From NCBI GenBank assembly GCA_030015575.1, contig JASDDO010000004.1, positions 322,656,654 through 322,720,653 of the forward strand: 64,000 nt of DNA, read 5' to 3'. The translations under genes and the position numbers were made by a program. Below, one piece after another: positions 22,284-34,239 of the stretch (its first letter is position 1; each line of letters starts with the position of its first letter). Under the pieces are notes generated by a model. That model did not search any database, was not told where the DNA came from, and saw only the letters and a program-made list of their open reading frames with translations. Source of the DNA: Agapanthus africanus (Eukaryota > Streptophyta > Magnoliopsida > Asparagales > Amaryllidaceae).

Positions 22284-25200
22284 GTTATTATTTCAGAAAA
22301 ATAAAATATTATTTTTGGGGAATTTATATAATTAAATAATAAATATTATGAATATTTTAATGATACAGTATAATTAAATACCGATAATTTGGGAAATATT
22401 GGAAAATTACCTTGAATGTTGATTTTTAATGAAATGGTGAGATTTAGACATTTTATGAATTATTATATAATTTGTTATGTACAAGTTTATTTCTAAACTT
22501 GATTAATTTTTGCTAATCTTTCATTAAGCTTGATTTTTGCATCATGACATGCAACAAAACTTGTTTCATTTTTTTAACCATGGCATCTTGTTTCTTTTAT
22601 GTATATGGTTTTTTTTGTGTTTGGGTTTTAATAGGAAAAAGAAAAGAGAAAAGAAAAAGGAAAATTGAATAAACAAAGAAGTATGGGGGGGGGGGAGAGA
22701 GGGGGGGGTGAGGGGTCTTCCTTTGACCATGGCATTGTTTCCTTCATTCTCTCTTTCATCATTTTCCATCTCCCATTTTCCCCATGGCTGCCCTCTTCTC
22801 CACCCACCTTTACCTCTTCACTTCACCACAAAAACCACATCAAAACCTTTCACTTTCTTCACAAAAAATGTGCACAAGCTCACTACAAGCATAGGGAACC
22901 AAGAAATTTTGGATTTTGAGCACTTGGGGCAACTCAAGAATTTTCTTGAGTTGCCAAATGAGGTAATTCCTTAACCATTGGTATAGTATTTCATTCACTT
23001 TAGCATCCATTCATGTTTTGAAGTGTTTTAATGAGGTTAGTGATCTTGGAAAATTCCAAGATGAGGGTTAGGGAAATCTATGAGATGTGAAGTGTTAATT
23101 GAGCTCAGTAGAGGCCATACAACCCCTGTAGTGTTGGTATTTTGAGCTAAACCAGAGACTAAAACCCCAAAACCCAAACTTAGAAACCCCGATATCGGAT
23201 TTTATTGACTTTGGCGATGTGTTTTGGAGATCTGCTATGACCCCGGGCACCTGAAAATTTTATAGCGATCACAGTGAGTCGTGCAGGCAACCTAGAAGCT
23301 ACTCTGAAGACCCGAGACCCTAACCCTTCCACTTGGCCGCAATTTTATCCTTCCTGGCCGCAATTTGCGGCCTGGGCACTTCAAAATGTGTTCATGCTTG
23401 GTCCATAGCTCCTATACCCTCTAATTAGACTTACCCCATATGTAGAATTGGCTAATTTCACCTAGGGTAAAATCTGGAAGTGTTTTACATCGTTTCTGAT
23501 TACGGTTTTGCGAATTCTGTAACTTGAATTTTTGGAATTGGTGTTTTATCTCGATCACTTGACGTTTATACGTCGATATCGAGAGCTGTTCAGTTGATCT
23601 TGCATGCGTTGGCCGTAGGTTCTAACCTATGTGTGTCCCGCGTGCCGTTTTGGTTTTCATGTTTGAATCTTGTTATTATATGACGCATTGGAAATTGTAG
23701 GTACCCCCACGTGGACTTCGAGACAATGAGGACAGCGTGGCGTCATTGACTCCGACAAACGAGAATCAGTGTGAGTAGATATATATCTACGGGGGAAGTC
23801 GGGTGGACGGCGTATAGCACCCCCGCAGTTTCGTAGTGTAGCAAGGATATGTTTTATATTTATATTCTTTTATGTGAAATTTGGATAATTAGCAAGTACA
23901 ATTTTAGGAGATCATGGGTTACATTTTAGTGTATTTGGATGATAGTGTCGTTAGCTAGTTTTTAGTCGTGAAACCCTAGAATAAGGTACACGCACACACA
24001 CACGCGTACATTTGATTTACTTGTGCGTATATGGGGATATATATATATATATGTTTGTGAGTATGTATATATGTATATATATGTATATATATATATATGT
24101 ATGTATGTATACATATACATGGATGTTGAGGATGGTATATGGTACTTGGAAGATGAGTCGATGTGATTGGGCATGATGCCACGAGATCGGTGATGTGACT
24201 TGGTTCGTATTATGAGATACGATATAATATTATAGCGGATCTTTAGGCGATATATTTTCATACACACGCATATATATATATATATATATATATATGTTGA
24301 TGGTATCGGAATGTACTAGACTTTAGATTAGTACCCCTAATTCAGGATATGATGATAATGATACCAGAGGAATAATGAGATAAATGTGATATTCGATCCG
24401 TACCCAGATTTGGGATGCCGTACGATGGATTTACCGTACGAGAGATAATTATGATGATAGACCCGCACTCTTAACTCGAGGATGTCATATTATATATTGT
24501 TTCGTACGTGATACTATTGAGGCGGGATCACCGACTACTAGATATATATATCGACTCAAACTTAGGTGGTTTTCCTTACCCTTTCGATTAGTCTTTAGTT
24601 TAGTCCTGTAGTTTACTTAGTAGATGTTAGACTGGGCTCGAGTCATACTTATTTCTAAAACCAACGAATCGTGAGTATTTTAAAGAGACAGGCCAAGGGA
24701 TACTACGGATATTTCAAAGGACGTATCTTTTCTTAAAAACACCGTAGCCCCTATTTTCTAAACACCACGATTCATGTTATTTCAAATGCCAAGACTGTAT
24801 GACTCATACATATTATGTACATTCTTTATTGTTGCATTTACTATTCATTTGCTATATATTCCTGCTGTTCGTATCGCATTGCATACGTATATGTGTTTTC
24901 GTTAGTTATTATGAAACCTGTTGTCAAGACACCGGCACCATTACCGATGATGCGTATGCTCCACGTACACCTGCTTGCTGGCTTACACACATCATCATCA
25001 GTAATTGCCATGTCACGTACATATTAGAAAACACTATTTCATTAGTATAAATCGCTAGCTGATAGTTTCAAATATGTTATTGCTTTTATATGCTAGTTTA
25101 ATTATTGTATTCCTTACTTGATATCAGAAGCATTCATATATTCATGTGCCCTGCAATATTATGGAGTTTTATGCCGGTAATGCACTGTTATTTACTCTTG

Positions 25201-26607
25201 AGATTGGGATTTCGGATTTCCATGAGATTTCTGGATTTGGAGAAACCGTAAAGATTTTATAAACTTATTACCATTTTAAAGATAGAAAATTGCGGTTTTC
25301 TCATGATATGATTTGAGATATGTCCACCATGAGTTTTCTCGACTCTTGGGCGATATCATACACCCGATTCGAGGAGGAGGAGGAACCGTCTGTGGGTGCA
25401 TGGTGGACCCGGTGCGGTACCCCGGGACAAGATGGTCGCAGATGATGGTGTTGAGCCCGGCACGGGAGCACTACCGACCGGTTATTGTGACGCGCCGGAT
25501 ATCCGGAAGATACCGACGTGGTCTTGAGATTCGATGATATGGGCCAGTCCGGATTGCCGGAGCCCTAGATATTGAGATTTGATGATACGGGCCAGTCCGG
25601 ATTGCCGGAGCCTAAGATATTGAGATATTGGGTTATATACATTTTGTGTCGATGCTTGATACTGATTCTCTGATGATTTCATTGATGATACTTCAATTTT
25701 ATATATACAGAAATCTCACTAAATAAAGAAAACAGTTTCACTTTCATGATGTATTCTGTTTTCATTTTAATGCATTCATACATCATATATGTATTATGTT
25801 GCTAGCTGAGGCACTGACACGAGCACTTGATATTACACTTATGTGTAGATGGTACAGGTTTATATATTGAAGATATATATTATCGTACGACCTAGGATTG
25901 AGTCATACATGCGATTTCTGCTCGATGATGTTTTCTACTCACGAGTTGACAACTCACCCCCGTTGTGCCACAGTTTCTTGCATGTTTTGTCGTACAGGTT
26001 TCCTTGGAGGCTTTGCTGGCACACTGCTTCTTTCCGGGTGATTGCTTTGGTAAGTGGGTTCACTCGTATCGTGACCGCCCTTGTATTTTATTTACATTCT
26101 GTTGTATCTAGTAAACTCCATCAACCAGACTTGTATATTTTATAGAATTAGAAGACCAGTATGTTTATTCTTTCAACCTTAGAGTCGCGCTTGTATTATT
26201 ATGATTTTCTGGTAGATATTGGTTTTCTTCTGAGTTTTGATCCCCGTCCTTCGGCGTTGTATATTATGTTGCTTGCATGGTTGTGTCCGCCAATTGGCGA
26301 AGAGCTAGCTTCCGCTTGGGGATGCCTTTTATCATTAAGCATATTATTCATGTTGTACCCGTTTGGGGCCAGTATTTACAAAGGAGACTCTGCCGAAATT
26401 TTCGGAAAAGACTTGATGTTTTAAAACAGGTTTACTACGACTTTTCAAAGTGATTTTATGCAAACTTTAAAACAAGTTTTCCTTCACTTCCTTCTTTCAA
26501 ATAGTTTAGATTTCTGGGATTTTTGGCTTACTTGAATTAGATTGGGTCCTATAGACTTCATATGATTCAAGTTCCAGTCGCGTGCTATTTCGGGTCGTGA
26601 CAGTTAT
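22284..26607 (+). mobile_element. Solo LTR C of a Tekay/Del-like gypsy chromovirus with target duplications
   Basis: The LTR proper is 22289-26602, about 4.3 kb, flanked by GTTAT at 22284-22288 and 26603-26607. It ends ttcgggtcgtgaCA. It lies in the TNP2 gene, and removing it restores continuous TNP2 homology. Its blocks, such as aactcacccccgttgtgcca at about 25950 and a ctgccgaaattttc block at about 26390, also occur in the 3' LTR at 47948-51937, so the two families are related though diverged. It has no coding content. The frames seen inside come from (ta)n and (tg)n repeats. Confidence 0.8.
24001..24296. repeat. Microsatellite-rich stretch in solo LTR C
   Basis: It contains (ac)n at 23990-24003, mixed (ta)/(tg) runs at about 24035-24120 and a pure (at)n run at about 24269-24295. 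It accounts for the Tyr/Ile-rich frames on the minus strand and has no coding value. Confidence 0.8.
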
Positions 26608-27190
26608 AGTCTGTCGTTACTGGAAAATGATTTAGGCGGAATACTGGTCTCCATCTTTCCATTGAACATTTCTTTATTCCTTCTGAATCTGTGAGTTATA
26701 GGCAAGAATCGTCGGTGACCTATAAACGACTCTTTCTTGCTAAACTTCAAGCATACGCTGCTCATATGAATATGAAAACCAGGAAAAGCAAGCTTATCTT
26801 GAGTTGTCCACCCCGACAGCATGCCGTAGGCAGGAAAATCATTAATCGTCCACAACAAAATAACACACATATGAAAAGGTTGTTTACCATCTGCGTCATA
26901 GGTTCGCACACCAGATTCCCACAGTAACTTTAACTCATCGATCAAGGGTTGAAGGTACACGTCGATGTTTTCCCCAGAAGGCGAGGGACTGTCGATTAAA
27001 AGCACCAACGTAAAATAAGACTGCGTCATAACCCTCCATGGCGATAGGTTGTATATAGTCACCACAACGGGCCAAGTACTATGAATACGCTCACCGCGAA
27101 CCATCCCAAATGGACTGAAACCGTCGCTCGCAATCCCCAGCTTCACGTTATGAGGGTCTACGCTGAACGAAGGATATTTTTTATCTAAAA
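26604..27190 (-). pseudogene. TNP2 transposase core (Transposase_21)
   Basis: The frame shows KLGIASDGFSPFGMV, TWPVVVTIYNLSPWRVM, LLIDSPSPSGENIDVYLQPL, DELKLLWESGVRTYDA, MCVILLWTINDFPAYGMLS and GHRRFLPITHRFR. This is the signature of the TNP2 core. The Asp-rich motifs ASDGF and ENIDVYLQPL and the block WTINDFPAYG are intact. TNP2 is the catalytic transposase that cuts and joins CACTA ends. Downstream it is interrupted by solo LTR C, and upstream it joins the N-terminal part with a frame change near 27200. Confidence 0.9.
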
Positions 27191-27214
27191 CTTTTCACGA
27201 TATCGAATCTCTAG

Positions 27215-28200
27215 GATGACTCATTTTTCTCTCTGCATGAGGTGCTTTATGGAGCCACTGCATTTCGGATGCCGTCTCGTCACACATAAATAACCGAGCC
27301 TCGGTATTAATGTAAAATAACGAAGAATTTTCACGGGCACATCACTCGAATGAGAGTCTTTGTTGGGCTTGAATCGGCTTTTCCCGCACACTGTGCAGCT
27401 TTTGAGTGCGGCGTGTTCTTTCCAGAACAAAACCTTGTCATTCTCGCATGTATGTATCTTCTCACACTTTAGGCCGATATTTATGATTATATTTTGCGCA
27501 TCGTACCAGCTCGGTGGCACTTCATTTCCATCAAGAAAAGCTTCCTTCATCAATGCTAGGAGATCGGTGAAAAACTGGTCACTCCATCTGTTCTTGCACT
27601 TGATCTGGAAGAGACGTACAAAAAAAGGATAGTATCGAAATCCCTTTGCAATTTGGATATAGTGGGATTCTCGAGGAAGCCTTGTACTTCTCCAATAACG
27701 CGGGTCCAGTACTTTCCATATCATAAGAAAGTCCAGCGGCATTTATAAGCCCATCCATATCATCGACCGGCACGAACACAGCACTATCGTCTTCAACGGC
27801 TTCGTCTTCTTCAAACTGCCATTCCTCCTCTTCCTCCTCTTCTTCTACTATCCCTTACCACTCTTCGGTTTCCGCTTCAATAAATTCGGTTTCCGTCTTA
27901 CACTGGTCCTCTATCGTCTTTTTCTCCGTGAATATCCCACTTAGTGTGATCTCTAACGAAACCATTTTTCATGACGTGTAACTCAACATCCCACTTCTTT
28001 TGCAATCACGTGTTCATACACTTATAGCAAGGACACTAGATTTTGTGCTCTTTCGATTTCCCAAAACGTGCGTAGGCAAAATCGGTGAAAAAATATACAC
28101 CGTTAAGAAAAAAAATCAGCGGCTCTTGAGGAAACGTCGACGTACATTCAACTCTTGTTGTGGAGGTACGGGAATGCCATATTGAAAGAAAATGGAATGT
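27215..28200 (-). pseudogene. N-terminal part of the CACTA TNP2 transposase
   Basis: The frame between 27742 and 27221 shows FFVRLFQIKCKNRWSDQFFT, LALMKEAFLDGNEVPPSWYD, GLKCEKIHTCENDKVLFWKE, SCTVCGKSRFKPNK and RYFTLIPRLGYL. These are the usual TNP2 N-terminal blocks, including a Cys pair (C-x2-C) of a zinc-finger-like motif. Upstream (27740-27960) is an acidic Glu-run segment, and around 28170 a short basic segment. Frame changes and stops separate these, so the N terminus is not intact. Confidence 0.75.
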
Positions 28201-29253
28201 AGCAAGATTCTTATAGATAAGAGTCGTGGAATTAAAATTTCGTAACAAATATGAGATAGATGGATAATAAGAAGCATTAGTGATAGGTTTAATTGGCGAC
28301 TTTGTTAAGTTTGGTTTCAATTGTTATTGGATTGGGCTCTTCTCAAACTACTATTGAGAATTTTCTCCTTCTAATCTCAAAACTCGAGAATTGGATTCTT
28401 CTTCCAAAAAAGATGATGATAATATTGAATGTTCTTTATTAGATGTCGAGGGTAATACCTGTAAGGGTAAGGCACCTATCCCATTAAGAATGTATAAAGC
28501 ATATACCCATTCACTTGTACTTTCATTTGTTTCGAGAAAATTTCGGCAGCACCTCTCCGCTGTTCTCTGAGTACACTGTAATAGAAAAGATAATCATTTC
28601 AATGCTGTGCAACACCATTGAAATGAACATTTAATCTATCGTTATATACGGAGAACCAGCAGAAAGGTACCGACGAAATATCTCAAAACGAATAAAAAAC
28701 ACAAGTGAATGCAGTTGTATACTTTATACATTCCTAACTTGTCCACATGGGAAAAATCTATCAGTTATCATATGGTCAAATATTAATTCTCGTCACATAG
28801 ACTACGCGACGGTTGTTAGAAACCGAACGATAACGTTCGGTGTTTAACAATTTTCGTGTAGTTTTATGTCACAACGAACACCGAACGTATGTTAACCGAT
28901 AGACGGGAACTAAGTCATGTTTTCATTTTCACATATGATTAATTATCAATGAGAATATGAAAATTTCATATTATCATTGAAAATCATACACTTAGCTTAG
29001 GATTTGATTTCAATTAGTTTTACATTTATGTTTCAAATACAAGGTTTTGAAGTTCTAAATTTAGGCTAATTTTTTTTAAAGATGAGGGTTTTCTTCATCG
29101 AGTTTAAGATTTTGGATTTAGAGTTGGTTTTAAGGTGGGATTTGATAAGAGTTTAATGTAGAGGAGAACGATGATGAATTAAGGTTCATCAGTATTTGTA
29201 TGTGTGTGTGTGGGCGCGCACATACACAAGCGCGCAAACACCCCCCTAAACAA
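28201..29253. other. Non-coding CACTA sequence right of TNP2
   Basis: AT-rich sequence with no protein-like frame. A block at 28535-28560 (gaaaatttcggcagcacctc) is the complement of a block near the end of the chromovirus LTRs in this window. A near-palindromic stretch at about 28820-28890 has cgaacgataacgttcgg. A (tg)n run and acgcgcaca-type sequence precede the Copia-1 insertion. Confidence 0.5.
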
Positions 29254-29258
29254 CATAT

Positions 29259-31471
29259 TGTTAGTTGTATGTATGCCCTAGAGGCCAGTATTATACAGAT
29301 GATGTATATTATATTAGATGCTTGGACATATATAGAGAGGACTTTCTTGCTTGATATGATAGTATGCTATCTGGTTGCTCTTTATCTTAATATGTATACT
29401 TGTCTCTTGATGCTGTCTTATAGTTACATGTTGGTAAAGCCCTTAGGATGTGTACTTGACTACCTGGACTATGATGCAGATCATACTAGTGGGGACAGAG
29501 TAGTCCATAAGTACATCCTTTAATGTTCTTAGTCGTAGGTGTATCGAGATAGGGCATCGATATACCAGAGTAGACTAGCGTATACGCTTCTCGACCCATG
29601 AGATGGGCGATGGATGATCCTATATCCATTGGTGTTTGACATCAGAGATGGTATACGGGTGCTCAGTGGAGACTGGGTACACTGGACGGAATCGCCGAGA
29701 ACTCCCAGATGGTAATATACCTCACGTCAGATGGCAGTTCTCTGGTGACACTTGTGCAGGTTAGTCTGTAGACCCAAGATCGTCATAGAGTCTTGTGTGA
29801 TTCCCACTGTGCTTTGATTTCCACCTTACCACGTCCAAGAGGGCGTTCAAAACGGTGGTTTTTAGGTACAGTCCCGAGTCACATGGAGGCGATGAGCAAT
29901 AGGAGGGGTTTCGTCTCTCCCAGTATTGGGGGTTGATGTTGCGCTGTGCTCGATTAGCCATAACAGGGCAGTCCCTGGCCAGGGTTGATTTAGAGATTTA
30001 CTGGTAAGAGTTACCAGTAGTTTCTCGGCCTGTTATAAGCCTTATATCGGCATGACTTATCGGTTATTGGAGTCTGACGTTTACCACCCCTAGACTTGAT
30101 ATGCGACATATCAAATGAGGAGACCGGACTGTACGGGAAGTGTTACCGTTTGGCTTTTACAGGAGTTGGAGCGGGCTTGCTTGCTGTTCTTCTGATCGCT
30201 CAATACCCGGGTAGCCATTAGGTCCAGCTAGTACCACCGACGGCTTGCGGGTGCTTGATGTGATCATCACCTACTGCCGGCGTATTGACTAGTCTTTAGA
30301 GTCCTACATAGAGATTTTACTGGCTCAGGCAAAACGAAATAGGAGCGCATATGTGATATGTGCGGGACCAAGAATAATGCGTGTATATGATACCGTATTC
30401 TATTCTCGCGACTTTTTGTGTCGGTCGGTTATATATGATATAGCCGGGTTATCGAATCAAGTGTTGATTCGATAAGTCGATACAATGGATGTTAGTCGGT
30501 TATATGAGATATGACCGGATTATTAAGTCAAGTGTTGATTTAATAATTTAGTGTATAATTGTATATTAGATATACTAGTTTACATTAACTAACACTTGTT
30601 CACTTAAGGATTTTTCTCACATGTTCACAACTTTAAAATATATGTGATATATATTAAAATGTGTTTTCTTTTTATATCATGGTTGTTGATACATCATTCA
30701 TGGGTGTATGAGACTTACACCATGCTATTTATTATGTTGGGTTTTAATATTTAAAGTAATTACAAAATTAGTGGAGTATTAGAAAAATGCATGAAGCTTG
30801 TGGAAGCTTGTGGATGCATTGACTAAGTCCATTAAGTTTGTTTTTACTATGGATATTTGTTAACCCAACCATAAGGATTATCCATGGTTATGTCTCTACA
30901 TGAGTTAGTATATGATATTCACTCACCATGGTTAGCTTTCTCACTTGATAATTATCTTTCTTTCTTTCTTTTTCTTCATCTTCTTCCTTGAGAAAAAGAG
31001 CTCTCTAGGGTTTGATCCAAAGTGAGAAACATTGTGAGAAAATAAATTCTAAAGTGTACCCACTTCCTATTTCTCCATCCTCTAATAGACTAGCACTTTA
31101 GTTTAGGGTGTTTGCATCACTAATTCTCTAGTTAGTGAAGTAGAAGCTTGAGTTGGAATCCCCTCGACGTAGATCATCTTCGGCCTCGAAGACTTCAAGA
31201 AAGGACGCTCCTTTAACCTCGTGAAGCCATGCAAGAGTCCGGGAGAACCACGATCGCAGCGAAGGGACTTCAACAAGGAGCTAAAGAAGTGAAGGACTGA
31301 TCTACAAAGGTTGTATTTCGTATTCACTTAGTTGTAGATGCTATTTACTTGCATGTGAAACCCTAATTTTCTAGCAAAGATCCTGTTTAGGGTTGTTAGG
31401 CATGGCTAAAATTTTAATCGGGCATGGTTGATACTTTCTTAACCCTTGTTAGAGTGCCTAGTAACCCTACA
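29259..31471 (+). repeat. 5' LTR of Copia-1
   Basis: 2213 bp, TG...CA, near identical to 37517-39726. The start reads TGTTAGTTGTATGTATGCCC. It ends with cctagtaaccctaCA, directly followed by the primer-binding site. Confidence 0.93.
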
Positions 31472-31472
31472 G

Positions 31473-31484
31473 TGGTATCAGAGC
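31473..31484 (+). promoter_or_regulatory. Primer-binding site of Copia-1
   Basis: TGGTATCAGAGC lies one base after the LTR end. It is the complement of the 3' end of plant initiator tRNA-Met, the standard primer of Ty1/copia elements. Confidence 0.93.
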
Positions 31485-34230
31485 CTAGCTAGAGCATTAG
31501 GCGACGTGTATACGAAGTTAAAACTCCGAACGAACCCCGAAACGTCAAAACGACCCCCTCTCTGGACTTTTTTCAAAAACTGTGATTTTTCTGAATTAAA
31601 AATACCTAAAAAATTCAGCAGGTAATTTTAAGCATTATTGTGTAAAACGGTGACGTAAGCTGTACGGACCACCGCGGAACCGCGGCAATAGAATGCTTAT
31701 GCTGCGGATCCGCGGCCGTACAGTGAGTGTTTGATTTGCTTTTTGCACAGTAATACTCCTATATGATAGTGCTATTTTATGGGTATTTTTAAACTGACTC
31801 AAGTGTTGAGTATTCTGGGGATCATTTTGTATTCATTAATTGATCGGAATATTTAATTTCATTTTGTTTTCCGGATAATTTAGAAAGTATTAAAATGTTC
31901 GAACGGATATCATTTACTCGTTCTTTCCCGGCACGAAAAACTTTCAAGTGTTGAATTTTTCTTGGGTTCAAATCTTTCGGAAAAACATGCAAGTAATGCG
32001 ATGGACCCTCTAGAAGACAACAAACCTTAACTTGATTATGTGACCGTATTGAACTGCTTTTTGAACTTTAGGGTTTGGGGGAGTACGGTGTGCCACATGT
32101 GAGGCGTTGGCTTGACCCTTCTACGGCTGGACCGTTGCTACTGTAACGTATTTTGGAATTTTTGAACTCCGCTCAAGTGTTGAACTATTTAGGAAATCTT
32201 GGGTATTTGATTATTCGTTCGGAAAGTTTAATACTGTCTATTTATCTGGAATGTGATACAATATGTGGAATTCATATAGTTAGGCATGAAATGCGAAGTA
32301 TGTGATATTTCGGCTTTACGACGTCTAAAGAAAATGTGGATTCTAAATGTTGTAGTTTTACACTTTCTTTTCTGTGACCGTAAGTGTAGTATGTAGTTGT
32401 ATTGCCGGTTTTCGTTGCTGTACATCAATGACGATCGGTGTATGCATACTTACTTACGTTGATGACATGTGCTGTTATGTGTTGCTGGATATGTTATATT
32501 GGATCATCGCGTTTCTGAATAGCCGGGTTTTTTTTATGTGAGATGTGTTTTTTTATTTTCATTCATGTAAAATTAAATGTATGTAATATTCTTTTATTGG
32601 GGCACTTCCGGGATGAGGTTGATGTCACCTTTTGTATATTATTTACTTTTCCGCACTAGGATAGACCCAAGGAGGAGAGCACAAGTAATCGGGTTCTAGA
32701 GTCCAGTGGGAGACCAACTCGAGGAGTCAAGTCTGGGTCTCCTAACTCTAGAATTGGTAGGGTTGCTTGCCGCTCTCGTAGGGGTCTAGGGGTGTGGGTT
32801 TGGCTATTCATCGCAACCGTGAAATCCGTGTTTTATAGAGGCTCAAAATAAAACACGGACGTCCTAGTATATCCAATGTTTCATATGTTTCTTCTGCTGC
32901 GCTATCTGTGATGTGATCATTTGATATGTTGTGATAAATACTGTATATAGTATATATGATATATGTAGACGCTACTTATGTTTTACACCCGCGCTAGCCC
33001 TGCCCCGCTCTGCCGTTAGTTACCTAACCTAACGGTGCACGAGGGGACATCGAGGCGAATGCGGATGGCATAAGTGTACGTCGTATTTATCTGTGATGCT
33101 TAGGTGACTTAAATGATGGGACTTCATTAATATGATTAATGAAAGAAAAGAAACCTAAAAGATGTTGTAGAGTCAAATTTTCCAAAAGGGTAGTTACAGT
33201 TTTTGCTTTGCATAGCGATATATATGATATATCCTGCACCTTATTCGATGAGGAAAGAGCCGAGATTCCTTCACCGGGAGTGACCTCTTTAGCAAAACTG
33301 GCAGATGCTACAACACTCGGTTTGTTTTCGATTGCTTTTGGAGTTTTCGCTTTGCATAGTGATATATATGATATATCCTGCACTTTATTCCATGAGGAAA
33401 GAGCCGAGATCCCTTCACTGGGAGTGACCTCTTTAGCAAAACTAATAAAAGCCTCAAAAACACTCCATTTCAAAATTCACTGGATTCTACAACGATATCA
33501 AGTTCATTACGCAATAGGTTTTCAGAAAAACCTGTCGTAGCCCTCCGTCATTTCAGATAAGTCCTACTTAGTATTCGTGCTATGTTTGTTGGCCTGCGTC
33601 AAGGCGTAGTGTGCTGTAGCTAACTAGTATTTATCTGCTTATGCATATGATGCGGATTGGATTAGGGTAGTCGTGTAACTTTGTTGGCCTGCGTCAAAGA
33701 TCGTGCGGGTGGGTTTAATTCAATCAAGAAATGACGGGTTGAACTTGACTAGCGCACTATGGTTTGTTGGCCTGCGTCAAGGTCATGGGACGCTAGGAGA
33801 AAAATATTATCGGGAATTTCAAGTGTTGAAATTTGCAATGAGATTGCATACCTTCTATAAGATAGTTGGATCCCGATACCCACTGCGAGTAATTGTTACT
33901 CCTGGGAGAGTTTTACACATGACAATTAGCCGATCAAGTAGGTGTCTAGAAAGGTGTCAACGGGGTTACGCCTCTGGGAAAACAAGGTTTACTTTAATTA
34001 GGTCCGTGCGAAAGCACGGGGAACCTCCCTCAAAGTACCGACACTGGCCTGGCTGAAAGATTGGCGAAGTTGTAAGGTGTAATTAATCCCGGCTAGTCTT
34101 TCCTTTTAGGGTTTGAAGGAAGATTTGATAAAAACAGTGGGAGCCATCCTGATTAGATAAAATAATAACCAATCTGATCTTGCAAGAGCATACGCTAAAG
34201 TGTTTTCTTCTCTCTCTCTCTAGGTAGCGA
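31485..34230 (+). other. Long leader of Copia-1 without recognisable gag
   Basis: About 2.7 kb lie between primer site and protease. I find no gag motif (no UBN2-type capsid pattern and no CCHC knuckle). Visible instead are a paired GC-rich palindrome at 31672-31721, a duplicated segment of about 148 bp (from about 33199 and 33347) with a gatatatatgatatatcctg core, a gttggcctgcgtcaa word at 33588, 33683 and 33766, and a CCGTGC-GAAA-GCACGG hairpin at 34004-34019. A pyrimidine-rich run ending ctctctctctctag just before the pol start looks like a splice acceptor. The same layout recurs in Copia-2 and partly in Copia-4. Confidence 0.6.
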
Positions 34231-34239
34231 CCATATCAT

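Noticed and set aside
23962-24267. Minus-strand frame of about 100 codons rich in Tyr and Ile
   Set aside because: It is a translation of ta/tg microsatellite in solo LTR C.
29200-29523. Hydrophobic frame at the start of the Copia-1 LTR, also at 37527-37781, 41509-41712 and 55313-55516
   Set aside because: Recurs because the LTRs are related. It has membrane-like composition by chance, and it sits at the LTR edge, upstream of any plausible transcript start.
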